Shown: positions 16,470-23,684 of the stretch, one piece after another
Position numbering within the stretch: the first letter of the stretch is position 1
Layout of the letters: each line of letters starts with the position of its first letter
DNA from: Clostridiales bacterium UBA7573
Lineage (GTDB): Bacteria > Bacillota > Clostridia > Oscillospirales > CAG-272
Length of the DNA stretch: 35,362 nucleotides
NCBI GenBank assembly: GCA_002477905.1
Contig: DLLB01000064.1
Location: forward strand, 18,683-54,044
Reading direction: 5' to 3'
Made by a program: the position numbers and the translations under genes
The notes under the pieces: model-generated
Told to the model about the DNA's origin: nothing
What the model saw: only the letters and a program-made list of their open reading frames with translations
Databases searched by the model: none

Positions 16470-17078
16470 TTGAAACATCAAGCTAAAATCCGCGTGCGGA
16501 TTTCCGTTGCGACGGTATGTTTTTATGTGGCACTTCTGATCTTTGAGCCAAGCGCATACACCTTTCTGCCGCTCCTTGCGGCGGCTTTGCACGAAGGCGG
16601 GCACTTGTGCGTGATGCTTTTGGTCAAGCGACGGGTGGATGCCATCCGGATCTATCCGTTTGGTGTGGATATCCATGCGGAAAACGGCAACACCGGTTAC
16701 TATGATGATCTTGCGGTCGCGCTTGCGGGCGTTGCGGTCAATCTGCTTGCGTTTTTGTTTTGTCTGCCGCATCTTTCTCATCCGAAGGTGGCGCTGTTTG
16801 CAGGTGCGAATCTGCTGTTGTTTTTTGTGAATCTGTTTCCGATTCAGCTATTGGATGGCGGAGAAGCCTTGTATATTCTGCTGTTGCTGCACTTTGCACC
16901 GGATACTGCGCAACGGCATATGCGGCGGATCTCTTTTTGTGCGGTTGTGATTCTGTGGATTGTGGCAACGTATTTCTTCCTTTGTTCCGGATACAATTTT
17001 TCTCTGTTTGCAATGGCGGTTTACCTGTTTGCCTGTATGTTTTTGCGTCCTTATTCCTCACAGGATTACCGAGGATAA
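16470..17078 (+). CDS. M50 family (SpoIVFB-like) site-2 protease
   Basis: The 202-aa polytopic membrane protein has the zinc motif HEGGH (residues 41-45) at the end of a membrane segment. The third ligand is in NLFPIQLLDGGEAL (Asp129). This is the pattern of intramembrane metalloproteases of the SpoIVFB group, which cut membrane-bound substrates; SpoIVFB itself activates pro-sigma-K during sporulation. Further hydrophobic segments follow (about 145-195). The apparent start is a TTG after GGGGGAAAA. No SpoIVFA gene is next to it and no clear promoter lies in 16369-16469, so its substrate is unknown. Confidence 0.85.
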   Translation: MKHQAKIRVRISVATVCFYVALLIFEPSAYTFLPLLAAALHEGGHLCVMLLVKRRVDAIRIYPFGVDIHAENGNTGYYDDLAVALAGVAVNLLAFLFCLPHLSHPKVALFAGANLLLFFVNLFPIQLLDGGEALYILLLLHFAPDTAQRHMRRISFCAVVILWIVATYFFLCSGYNFSLFAMAVYLFACMFLRPYSSQDYRG

Positions 17079-17191
17079 CGGAGAAAACCGGAGAAAATCC
17101 GTGATTTTTTATGATTTCGTCGGAATCCTGACGGAAAATTCGGGAAAATGCAAAAAAATTGCGGATTTTTCAAAAAAATTTGAAAAAACTA
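17079..17191 (+). other. AT-rich spacer upstream of the pot promoter
   Basis: This non-coding stretch is rich in GGAAAAT-like repeats and A runs. It holds a weak inverted repeat near 17117-17136 (CGTC with GACG) without a T run. I see no gene in it; the A-rich end probably serves the promoter that follows. Confidence 0.4.
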
Positions 17192-17220
17192 TTGCATTTT
17201 CAGATGGAATCTGCTACAAT
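17192..17220 (+). promoter_or_regulatory. Promoter of the pot leader/operon
   Basis: TTGCAT (17192-17197), 17 bp, TACAAT (17215-17220) with TG before the -10. It shares a near-identical 22-base core and the downstream AATAGCA with the promoter at 13318-13361. Confidence 0.8.
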
Positions 17221-17596
17221 AGCACCGTATTTTATGGAAACGAGGTAAAAAGCATTTCCATGGGTGCGGTATATCGCCTCTGCCGCGCACCAAAAAATGC
17301 TTTCAGATCCCTTTGGAAAACCCGTAGGGCAACAGCAGACGCACGGAATTTTGTTTTACTCTTTCTGTGGATGAAACGAGGAGGAGCGTTTTTTTTTCGT
17401 GTATTTGCCGCGGCAGACGCCGCAGGCCGACGGCACGCAAATAAAATTACGAATTCGTTTTATCCGTGTCCGGCGGCTTTCGGTCACGCATCCGGTAAAA
17501 TGTATTGGTAATTCCGGTTTTCGTGCGAAAGTCTCCCGGTTCGGAACAATCAATTTGTACTGCGGCTTCCGCAGACCATTCTGAAGGAGACAAAAA
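17221..17596 (+). ncRNA. Long structured leader or small RNA upstream of potA, unassigned
   Basis: About 370 nt separate the promoter from potA with no convincing gene. A strong hairpin (17249-17303) has an outer stem AAAGCATTT/AAATGCTTT and an inner GC-rich stem GGTGCG/CGCACC. An alternative stem ATGGAAA (17234-17240) with TTTCCAT (17255-17261) excludes the outer stem, so two folds compete. A weak hairpin AAACG/CGTTT followed by a T run (17374-17397) could end a short RNA of about 170 nt. A second structured part lies at 17403-17442 (ATTTGC/GCAAAT with GCGGC/GCCGC inside). I do not recognise a known riboswitch, T-box or 6S consensus. Control of polyamine uptake is a reasonable guess from position only. 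Confidence 0.45.
17374..17397 (+). terminator. Weak terminator-like element in the pot leader
   Basis: AAACG (17374-17378) and CGTTT (17387-17391) flank an 8-nt purine loop and run into nine T in total. The stem is short, so it is a candidate attenuator at best. Confidence 0.35.
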
Positions 17597-18757
17597 ATGA
17601 ACGAAACAAAAAACAAAAAGATCGTAGAGCTGAAGGAGATTTCCAAACAGTTCGACGGCGAGCCGATTTTACGCAAGATCAGTCTGGACATTCACAGCAA
17701 CGAATTTGTCACATTGCTCGGTCCCTCCGGTTGCGGGAAAACCACCACCCTCCGGATCATCGCGGGCTTTTTAACCCCGGATGAGGGAGATGTGATGTTC
17801 GACGGGAAACGGATCAACGATGTACCGCCGTACCGACGCAATGTCAATACCGTGTTCCAAAAATATGCGTTGTTCCCGCATCTGAATGTATTTGAAAATG
17901 TCGCGTTCGGCTTGCGCGTGAAAAAAATGCCGGAAGAACAGATTGTGGAGCAGGTGAAAGCCATGCTCAAAACGGTGAACCTCGCAGGATTTGAGCATCG
18001 TGCGGTCGATCAGCTTTCCGGCGGACAGCAACAGCGTGTGGCGATTGCACGTGCATTGGTCAATCATCCGGAAGTGTTGCTTTTGGATGAGCCGCTTGGC
18101 GCACTGGATCTGAAACTGCGTAAAGATATGCAGAATGAACTGAAAAATATTCAACACCAGACGGGGATTACCTTTATTTATGTCACGCACGATCAGGAAG
18201 AAGCGCTCTCCATGTCCGACCGGATTGTGGTGATGAATGAAGGCGTAATTCAGCAGATCGGTTCCCCGACGGATATTTATAACGAGCCGGTTAACGCGTT
18301 TGTTGCCGACTTTATCGGAGAAAGTAACATTGTGGACGGGATCATGAATGAAGATTGCCGCGTCACCTTCTCCGGAAAATCTTTTGTCTGTGTGGACAAG
18401 GGATTTGCGAAAAACGAACCGGTGGATGTAGTCATCCGTCCGGAGGACGTGGATGTGGTGAAGCCGGAGCAGGGGATGCTGTGCGGCGTGGCGTCTACCG
18501 TCACTTTCAAGGGCGTCCACTATGAGATTATTGTGGACATCAACGGCTTCAAATGGATGATCCAGACCACAGATTATGTGGCGCCCGGTGCGACCATTGG
18601 TCTTTATATCGAACCGGATGCGATCCATATTATGAAAAAGTCCAAGTATTCCGGCACATTCGGCGATTATAGTACATTCAGTGACGAAATGGACACCATT
18701 TCCGATCCGAATGCGTTGCCGGATGAGGAAGATACGGACGAGGAGGCGGAGAACTGA
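17597..18757 (+). CDS. potA: Spermidine/putrescine ABC transporter ATPase (PotA)
   Basis: The 386-aa protein powers polyamine import. It has Walker [10 protein letters not shown] (residues 42-50), a Q-loop region, the signature LSGGQQQR (about 139-146) and Walker B LLLDEP (about 160-165). The switch His is in [12 protein letters not shown]-terminal OB/TOBE-type regulatory domain (about 240-350) contains [11 protein letters not shown]. The start has a GAAGGAGAC ribosome-binding site. The stop overlaps the potB start by one base. Substrate type is inferred from overall similarity to PotA and from the PotD-like domain in the same operon. Confidence 0.94.
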   Translation: MNETKNKKIVELKEISKQFDGEPILRKISLDIHSNEFVTLLGPSGCGKTTTLRIIAGFLTPDEGDVMFDGKRINDVPPYRRNVNTVFQKYALFPHLNVFENVAFGLRVKKMPEEQIVEQVKAMLKTVNLAGFEHRAVDQLSGGQQQRVAIARALVNHPEVLLLDEPLGALDLKLRKDMQNELKNIQHQTGITFIYVTHDQEEALSMSDRIVVMNEGVIQQIGSPTDIYNEPVNAFVADFIGESNIVDGIMNEDCRVTFSGKSFVCVDKGFAKNEPVDVVIRPEDVDVVKPEQGMLCGVASTVTFKGVHYEIIVDINGFKWMIQTTDYVAPGATIGLYIEPDAIHIMKKSKYSGTFGDYSTFSDEMDTISDPNALPDEEDTDEEAEN

Positions 18758-19581
18758 TGAAACAACGTTCTCTGCTGCAACGGATGGCGGCGGCTCCGCA
18801 CGCCGTATGGTCGGTGCTGTTTATCATTGCGCCGATGATTTTTGTGGTTGCGTATGCGTTTACCGATGCGGACGGTTCTTTTACATTTTCAAATTTCGGG
18901 GAGCTTTCCCAGTACAGCGGCGTATTTGTCCGCAGTATCCTGTTTGCGTTGATTGCAACGATGATCTGCCTTGTGATCGCGTACCCGCTGGCATATCTGA
19001 TTGCCCGCACCGCACCGAAGACTCAGAAAATTCTTATCATGCTCATCATGCTCCCCATGTGGACAAACTTTCTGATCCGCACCTATTCGCTGATGAATAT
19101 TTTGGAGGATAACGGCGTCTTAAACACCCTGCTCTCCAAAATCGGGTTGGGACCGATTCCGATGATCAATACCGCCGGCGCGGTGATCTTCGGCATGGTT
19201 TATGATTTTCTGCCGTATATGATCCTGCCGATCTACACCGTCATGTCCAAAATGGATGTCAGACTCTTGGAGGCGGCGGCGGACCTTGGCTGTAATCCGG
19301 TGAAAACCGCGCTTCGCGTCACGTTCCCGCTCAGCATTTCCGGTATTGTTTCCGGCGTGACGATGGTGTTTGTTCCCTCTGTCAGTACGTTCTATATTTC
19401 GCAAAAGCTCGGCGGCGGAAACTTTGACCTTGTGGGCGATGCGATCGAGCGGCAGTTTTTGATGGACTATAACTATCATGTCGGTGCGGCGATGTCGTTT
19501 GTGCTGATGATCCTGATTGTGATCAGCATGGCGGTCATGAAACGCTTTTCCGATGAGGACAACGAGGAGGTGCTGGTATGA
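18757..19581 (+). CDS. potB: Spermidine/putrescine ABC transporter permease (PotB)
   Basis: The 274-aa inner-membrane permease has about six hydrophobic segments. Its cytoplasmic EAA loop is EAAADLGCNPVKTALRVTFP (about residues 169-188), which docks on PotA. The pattern NFLIRTYSLMNILEDNGVLN before it is typical of PotB. It overlaps potA and the next gene by 1 and 4 bases, so the three are translationally coupled. Confidence 0.94.
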   Translation: MKQRSLLQRMAAAPHAVWSVLFIIAPMIFVVAYAFTDADGSFTFSNFGELSQYSGVFVRSILFALIATMICLVIAYPLAYLIARTAPKTQKILIMLIMLPMWTNFLIRTYSLMNILEDNGVLNTLLSKIGLGPIPMINTAGAVIFGMVYDFLPYMILPIYTVMSKMDVRLLEAAADLGCNPVKTALRVTFPLSISGIVSGVTMVFVPSVSTFYISQKLGGGNFDLVGDAIERQFLMDYNYHVGAAMSFVLMILIVISMAVMKRFSDEDNEEVLV

Positions 19582-21617
19582 AACACGCCTCCAGAGTATA
19601 TATGATTCTTGCGTTCATCCTGCTGTATTTTCCGATTGCGGTGATGATCGTATATTCGTTCAACGGTTCGGACAGTACCGCTGTACTGGCGGATTTCCCG
19701 TCGCTGAAATGGTATCGGGAATTGTTCTCCGACAGTGAGACGCTGGGCGCTCTTGGAAACAGCTTGATTATCGCGGTTTGCGCGGCGCTGATTTCCACGC
19801 TGATCGGAACCGCGGCGGCAGTCGGCATTTGCCGGATGCGCAATAAGCGCATGAAAGCGGCATTGCAGACCGTGACCAATATTCCGATGATGAATCCGGA
19901 GATTGTGACCGCGATCTCGATGATGCTTCTGTTTGTATTTGTCGGTACCTTGGTCAGTGCGGTGGATAAACTGAATTTCTGGACGCTTTTGATCGCACAT
20001 ATCACGTTTTGTCTGCCGTATGTCATTCTTTCCGTTATCCCAAAAGTGCAGCAGCTGGATCGTTTTTTACCGGAAGCGGCGCAGGATTTGGGATGCACGC
20101 CGGTTCGTGCGTTTTTCAAAGTGGAACTTCCCGCGATCCTGCCGGGGGTATTTTCCGGCATGGTGATGGCGCTGACCTTGTCGCTTGACGACTTTGTAAT
20201 CAGCTATTTCACGGCGGGGAGCGGATTTGAAACGCTGCCGATTCGCATCTTTTCCATGACGAAAAAACGCGTAAAACCGGATATGTACGCGCTTTCTACG
20301 CTGATCTTTCTGCTGATTCTCGCTTTGCTTCTGATCTCCAATTTTGCAAAGCGTGATGAAACGAAAGTACGCAAAGCTTCTGTCAGCCGCGCGAAACGGG
20401 ACCGGAAGATCAAAGTGGTTTCCGCCATCGTACTCGGCGCGGTACTGCTCGGCGGCATTTCCTTTAAGGTGATTTCCTACGATCCGGATGCGTTGGTACT
20501 CAATGTCTATAACTGGGGCGAGTACATTTCCGACGGTTCAGAGGATTCGCTGGATGTGATTGCAGAATTTGAAGATTGGTATTATCAAACGTATCACCGC
20601 AAGGTGACGGTCAATTATTCCACCTATGCGTCCAACGAGGACTTGTACGCCAAACTCAAAAGCGGCGCGTCCGGTTATGATGTCATCTTCCCGTCGGAAT
20701 ACATGATGGAACGGATGATGCAGGAGGATATGCTGGCAAAGTTAGACTATACGCTGATTCCGAACGCAAAAGATGTGGATGAACGGTATGATCTTGCCTA
20801 TGCGCACGATTATGCGACGCCGTATACCGTCGGAACCGTGGGCTTGATTTATAACACCAAGATGGTAAAAGAAGCGCCGACTTCCTGGAGTGCCATGTGG
20901 GATCCTGCCTATGCGGGGAAGGTGCTGACTTTCAATAACCCGCGGGACGCTTTCATGATCGCACTGTTCAAACTTTCCGGGAACGAAACGGATCTGAATA
21001 CCACGGATGAAGCCAAATGGCAGGCGGCATATCAGGCACTGCGGGAGCAGAAAAAGATCATCCAAAGCTATGTCATGGATGAGATCTTCAATAAAATGGA
21101 GAACGGAGAAGCCGCGATGGCACCGTATTATGCCGGCGACTATCTGACCATGGCTTCCAATAATCCCGACCTTGCGTTTGTCTATCCGGAGGAGGGCACC
21201 AACTTCTTTATTGATTATATGTGCATTCCGAAAACCTCCACTCGTCAAGAGCTTGCGAACGTCTTTATCAATTTCATGCAAAGTCCGGAAATTGCCCGCG
21301 CAAACGCAGAGTATATTTCCTATGCTTCGCCTTTGACCACGGTGGCTAACGATCCGGAATATGCATATTCCGAGGAAAACGATCCGGATTCGTATACCGT
21401 ATTGTACGGGATGCCGGACGGTTATTACATGGACATCTTCCACAACCTGCCGGATGAAACACAGAGCTTGATGAACCGGCTGTGGGATTCCTTAAAGATC
21501 GAGAGCAGTGGCGGCGATACCGGTATTTATATTGCAACTGCCGTGATTTTTGCTGTGATGATCGGTTTTGGTGTGTTCTGGAAAGTACGTCGTTACAGAC
21601 GGGAAAAACGTTATTGA
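19578..21617 (+). CDS. PotC-PotD fusion: polyamine permease joined to its binding protein
   Basis: Residues 1-265 of this 679-aa protein are the PotC permease, with six membrane segments and the EAA loop EAAQDLGCTPVRAFFKVELP. A basic linker (about 255-277) and an extra membrane helix (about 278-298) lead to a PotD-like binding domain. That domain starts at LNVYNWGEYI (about 308) and includes NYSTYASNEDLYAKL and YDVIFPSEYM. The protein ends with one more hydrophobic helix (about 649-668) and a basic tail. The binding domain is therefore held outside by helices at both ends instead of by a lipid anchor. Such permease/binding-protein fusions occur in other Bacillota. No separate potD is present, which fits. 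Confidence 0.92.
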   Translation: MKHASRVYMILAFILLYFPIAVMIVYSFNGSDSTAVLADFPSLKWYRELFSDSETLGALGNSLIIAVCAALISTLIGTAAAVGICRMRNKRMKAALQTVTNIPMMNPEIVTAISMMLLFVFVGTLVSAVDKLNFWTLLIAHITFCLPYVILSVIPKVQQLDRFLPEAAQDLGCTPVRAFFKVELPAILPGVFSGMVMALTLSLDDFVISYFTAGSGFETLPIRIFSMTKKRVKPDMYALSTLIFLLILALLLISNFAKRDETKVRKASVSRAKRDRKIKVVSAIVLGAVLLGGISFKVISYDPDALVLNVYNWGEYISDGSEDSLDVIAEFEDWYYQTYHRKVTVNYSTYASNEDLYAKLKSGASGYDVIFPSEYMMERMMQEDMLAKLDYTLIPNAKDVDERYDLAYAHDYATPYTVGTVGLIYNTKMVKEAPTSWSAMWDPAYAGKVLTFNNPRDAFMIALFKLSGNETDLNTTDEAKWQAAYQALREQKKIIQSYVMDEIFNKMENGEAAMAPYYAGDYLTMASNNPDLAFVYPEEGTNFFIDYMCIPKTSTRQELANVFINFMQSPEIARANAEYISYASPLTTVANDPEYAYSEENDPDSYTVLYGMPDGYYMDIFHNLPDETQSLMNRLWDSLKIESSGGDTGIYIATAVIFAVMIGFGVFWKVRRYRREKRY

Positions 21618-21622
21618 AATCA

Positions 21623-21655
21623 AAAAGTACCGCTGTGTAAAACAGCGGTACTTTT
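21623..21655 (+). terminator. Terminator after the pot operon
   Basis: GTACCGCTGT (21627-21636) pairs with ACAGCGGTAC (21642-21651), extended by A/T pairs and ending in TTTT. The next gene starts 32 bp later without a visible promoter, so partial read-through is likely. Confidence 0.8.
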
Positions 21656-21686
21656 CCGAACCGGAGAAAAAGAAAGGATTTCTGTT

Positions 21687-23468
21687 ATGGAAGCAACTTA
21701 TCAGGATGGCGCCATTTGCCTTTCCGGCAAATGGTATGAACCGGCAACTTATCATGTGTCCAATGCGCAACTCAGCGCGGTGTTTGACGGAAAAGGTTCC
21801 GTGGTTTCCTATGCGCTTGCCAATGCAAAAGCGTTTATCGACCGCGGGTATCTGTTTTTGCGGGCAAATGACGAACCGGTGGATGTGTGTGTAGAGAAGC
21901 AGGTTTGTATGTGCGGCAGACGCCAGACGGTGACAATCGCCACGCCGGTGGGGGCACTTGTGGTAGAATTGTTTTTGGATCATGCAGTCAACGGCGTGTT
22001 CTTTCGTTATACTTTTACGCCGAATCGGGAAGAAGATGTGCTTTCCGTCGGGATCGCCTCCAATGCCGTGCCGGAAAAAGAGGCGATCTTCCGTGCGCCG
22101 GGAGATTTGCTTGCCGATTCGCAATTTGCGATTGCCGCAAGCCGTTCCTTTGTGTGGGCTGGTCCCAACCGAAGCATCTATTTTTCCTGTACCGCTTCCC
22201 AGCCGACGATGCAGCTGTTTTTGTCCTGTGGCGGCAGTGCGGAAGAAGCCCGCGCCGCCTGCGATCGGTTTGAGGATTATCGCGCCGCGTGTCTTGCGGA
22301 GATCGCGGCGGTACAGGTTCCGGAAGGTCTGGACGCAAGGCAGACTGCTTTGTATGACAGCTGCTATTTCTGCGCGCTGGAAAACTATAAAGAGAAGGAC
22401 GGATATCGGGGATTCATGGCAGGATGTAACTATCTGCTTCCCATGCGGACTTATTATCGGGATTCCTATTATACGGTGTTGCCGATGTACAGCGGCAACC
22501 TTGAAAAAGTGCGTGCGCAGATTCTCACGCTTGCCCGTGGGATCAAGGCGGACGGCACCTGTCCTTCCGCTGTGACGTACGGATATGGAGAATGGTGGGG
22601 CAATCATTTTGATTCTCCGTCGTTTCTTACCATGATGCTGTATGATTATGTGCATTTTACGAAAGATCTTTCCATCCTGCACGAAACCTATGAAGGGCAA
22701 ACCGTGCTTGCGGATGCACAGCGCGCCTTAGAAAATCTGGCGACGTTTACGGATGAAACGGGGCTTTTGTATAAGCCGGGAAAATACAACAAACGGGACT
22801 GGGCAGATGAAGTCAACCGTAGCGGATATGTTACCTATGATGAAATTTTGTTTGCGCGTGCGTTGCAGTGCATGGCAAAATTGTTTGCATGGATTTCAGA
22901 GGAAGCGCAGAGCGCGGCGTATGCGGCGCGCTATACGCGCGTGAAAGATGCCATCAATGAACTGTTGTGGGATGAATCCCGCGGGTATTACGTCAATTTC
23001 AAAACGGCAGACGAGACAGAAGCGAACCTGTCGGTAGACACCGTGTTTGCCGCGATTTTTGAGATCGCGCCGCCGGAACGCGCCAAACGGATGCTGTCGG
23101 CGATGGAACAGATACTGGAGACAAGGCACAATTCTCAGCAGATGGCGGGGGATTACGGTGTGATGAGCGTCTATCCGTTTTACAGACAGATCGACGGCGC
23201 ATATTGGAAGTCCACACAGCCGTATTACTATCACAACGGCGCAAACTGGCCGTATCTTTCCGCCATGTATGCCTATGCGAAGCGCAAATACGGGATGGAA
23301 TACCGGTATGCGTTGGAAAGCTGGTTTGATTACAATGTCAGACGCGGCAATTATACCCCCATTGAGTTCTTTTCTTCTGTACAGCCGGACGGTTCTATGT
23401 TACAGGCATGGAGCGGCGTGGTGGCGTTTGTGATGAACGAAGCGCTGAGTCTGCATTTCTTTGACTAA
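21687..23468 (+). CDS. Putative six-hairpin (alpha/alpha)6 glycoside hydrolase
   Basis: The 593-aa protein has no signal peptide, so it is probably cytoplasmic. The first 200 residues are beta-rich. The rest looks like an (alpha/alpha)6 barrel of the glucosidase/debranching type. Aromatic- and acid-rich loops include RTYYRDSYYTVLPMY (about 252-266), YGYGEWWGNHFDSP (about 298-311), KRDWADEVNR (about 369-378) and QPYYYHNGANWPYL (about 511-524). The Asp/Glu in WADEVN and the Glu in GEWWGN are candidate catalytic acids. Related enzymes belong to GH63/GH15/GH37-like groups; I cannot fix the family or substrate. It follows the pot operon after a terminator and is closed by its own. Confidence 0.6.
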   Translation: MEATYQDGAICLSGKWYEPATYHVSNAQLSAVFDGKGSVVSYALANAKAFIDRGYLFLRANDEPVDVCVEKQVCMCGRRQTVTIATPVGALVVELFLDHAVNGVFFRYTFTPNREEDVLSVGIASNAVPEKEAIFRAPGDLLADSQFAIAASRSFVWAGPNRSIYFSCTASQPTMQLFLSCGGSAEEARAACDRFEDYRAACLAEIAAVQVPEGLDARQTALYDSCYFCALENYKEKDGYRGFMAGCNYLLPMRTYYRDSYYTVLPMYSGNLEKVRAQILTLARGIKADGTCPSAVTYGYGEWWGNHFDSPSFLTMMLYDYVHFTKDLSILHETYEGQTVLADAQRALENLATFTDETGLLYKPGKYNKRDWADEVNRSGYVTYDEILFARALQCMAKLFAWISEEAQSAAYAARYTRVKDAINELLWDESRGYYVNFKTADETEANLSVDTVFAAIFEIAPPERAKRMLSAMEQILETRHNSQQMAGDYGVMSVYPFYRQIDGAYWKSTQPYYYHNGANWPYLSAMYAYAKRKYGMEYRYALESWFDYNVRRGNYTPIEFFSSVQPDGSMLQAWSGVVAFVMNEALSLHFFD

Positions 23469-23477
23469 GCGAAAGAC

Positions 23478-23522
23478 GCAACCCCTGTTCTGTTTTTTCG
23501 GAAAAGGGGTTGCACTTTTTTG
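23478..23522 (+). terminator. Intrinsic terminator after the glycosidase gene
   Basis: GCAACCCCT (23478-23486) pairs with AGGGGTTGC (23505-23513), followed by six T. The -35 box of the next promoter overlaps its 3' arm. Confidence 0.88.
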
Positions 23523-23538
23523 AAAAGTATGCTATACT
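23510..23538 (+). promoter_or_regulatory. Promoter of the O-antigen-ligase-like gene
   Basis: TTGCAC (23510-23515), 17 bp, TATACT (23533-23538) with TG before the -10. The -35 lies in the preceding terminator arm. Confidence 0.75.
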
Positions 23539-23545
23539 GAACAAG

Positions 23546-23684
23546 GTGCCTGTATGGCAGTTTGGCACATCGCGAAGACGTGGGTTCTTATTTTTGATTT
23601 TACCGGAGTATGATTGCGAAACAGGCGGAAGATTGCGTTTTTCCGCGCTCCGTAGCTTTTGGAACGGAATGAGGTAGAAGAACG
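23546..23684 (+). promoter_or_regulatory. Structured leader with ops-like motif and a short ORF
   Basis: The 140-nt leader starts with a hairpin GTGCC/GGCAC (23546-23568). Further on, GGCGGAAGATTG (23624-23635) differs at one base from the ops consensus GGCGGTAGNNTG that recruits RfaH in Gamma-proteobacteria. It forms the 5' arm of a hairpin GCGGAA/TTCCGC (23625-23646). Bacillota use the NusG paralog LoaP on polysaccharide operons with hairpin leaders, so a processive antitermination role is conceivable. The downstream gene is a surface-glycan-type protein, which fits. No LoaP gene is in the window. Confidence 0.4.
23610..23672 (+). CDS. Possible 20-codon leader peptide
   Basis: An ORF begins ATG at 23610, reads MIAKQAEDCVF and ends at TGA 23670-23672, 12 bp before the next start. 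GGAG is only one base from the ATG, which is too close for a normal ribosome-binding site. It spans the ops-like hairpin, so translation could affect that fold. It may be a chance ORF. Confidence 0.2.
   Translation: MIAKQAEDCVFPRSVAFGTE

Noticed and set aside
17221..17400. 6S RNA or T-box upstream of potA
   Set aside because: The length would suit 6S RNA, but I see no long bubble-containing stem joining the ends. The T-box core (TGGNACCGCG) and specifier loop are absent.
16960..17511. 183-aa plus-strand ORF across the end of the M50 gene and the pot leader
   Set aside because: It crosses a stop codon region of another gene, a promoter and a strong hairpin, and has no ribosome-binding site. 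Its translation looks like random sequence.
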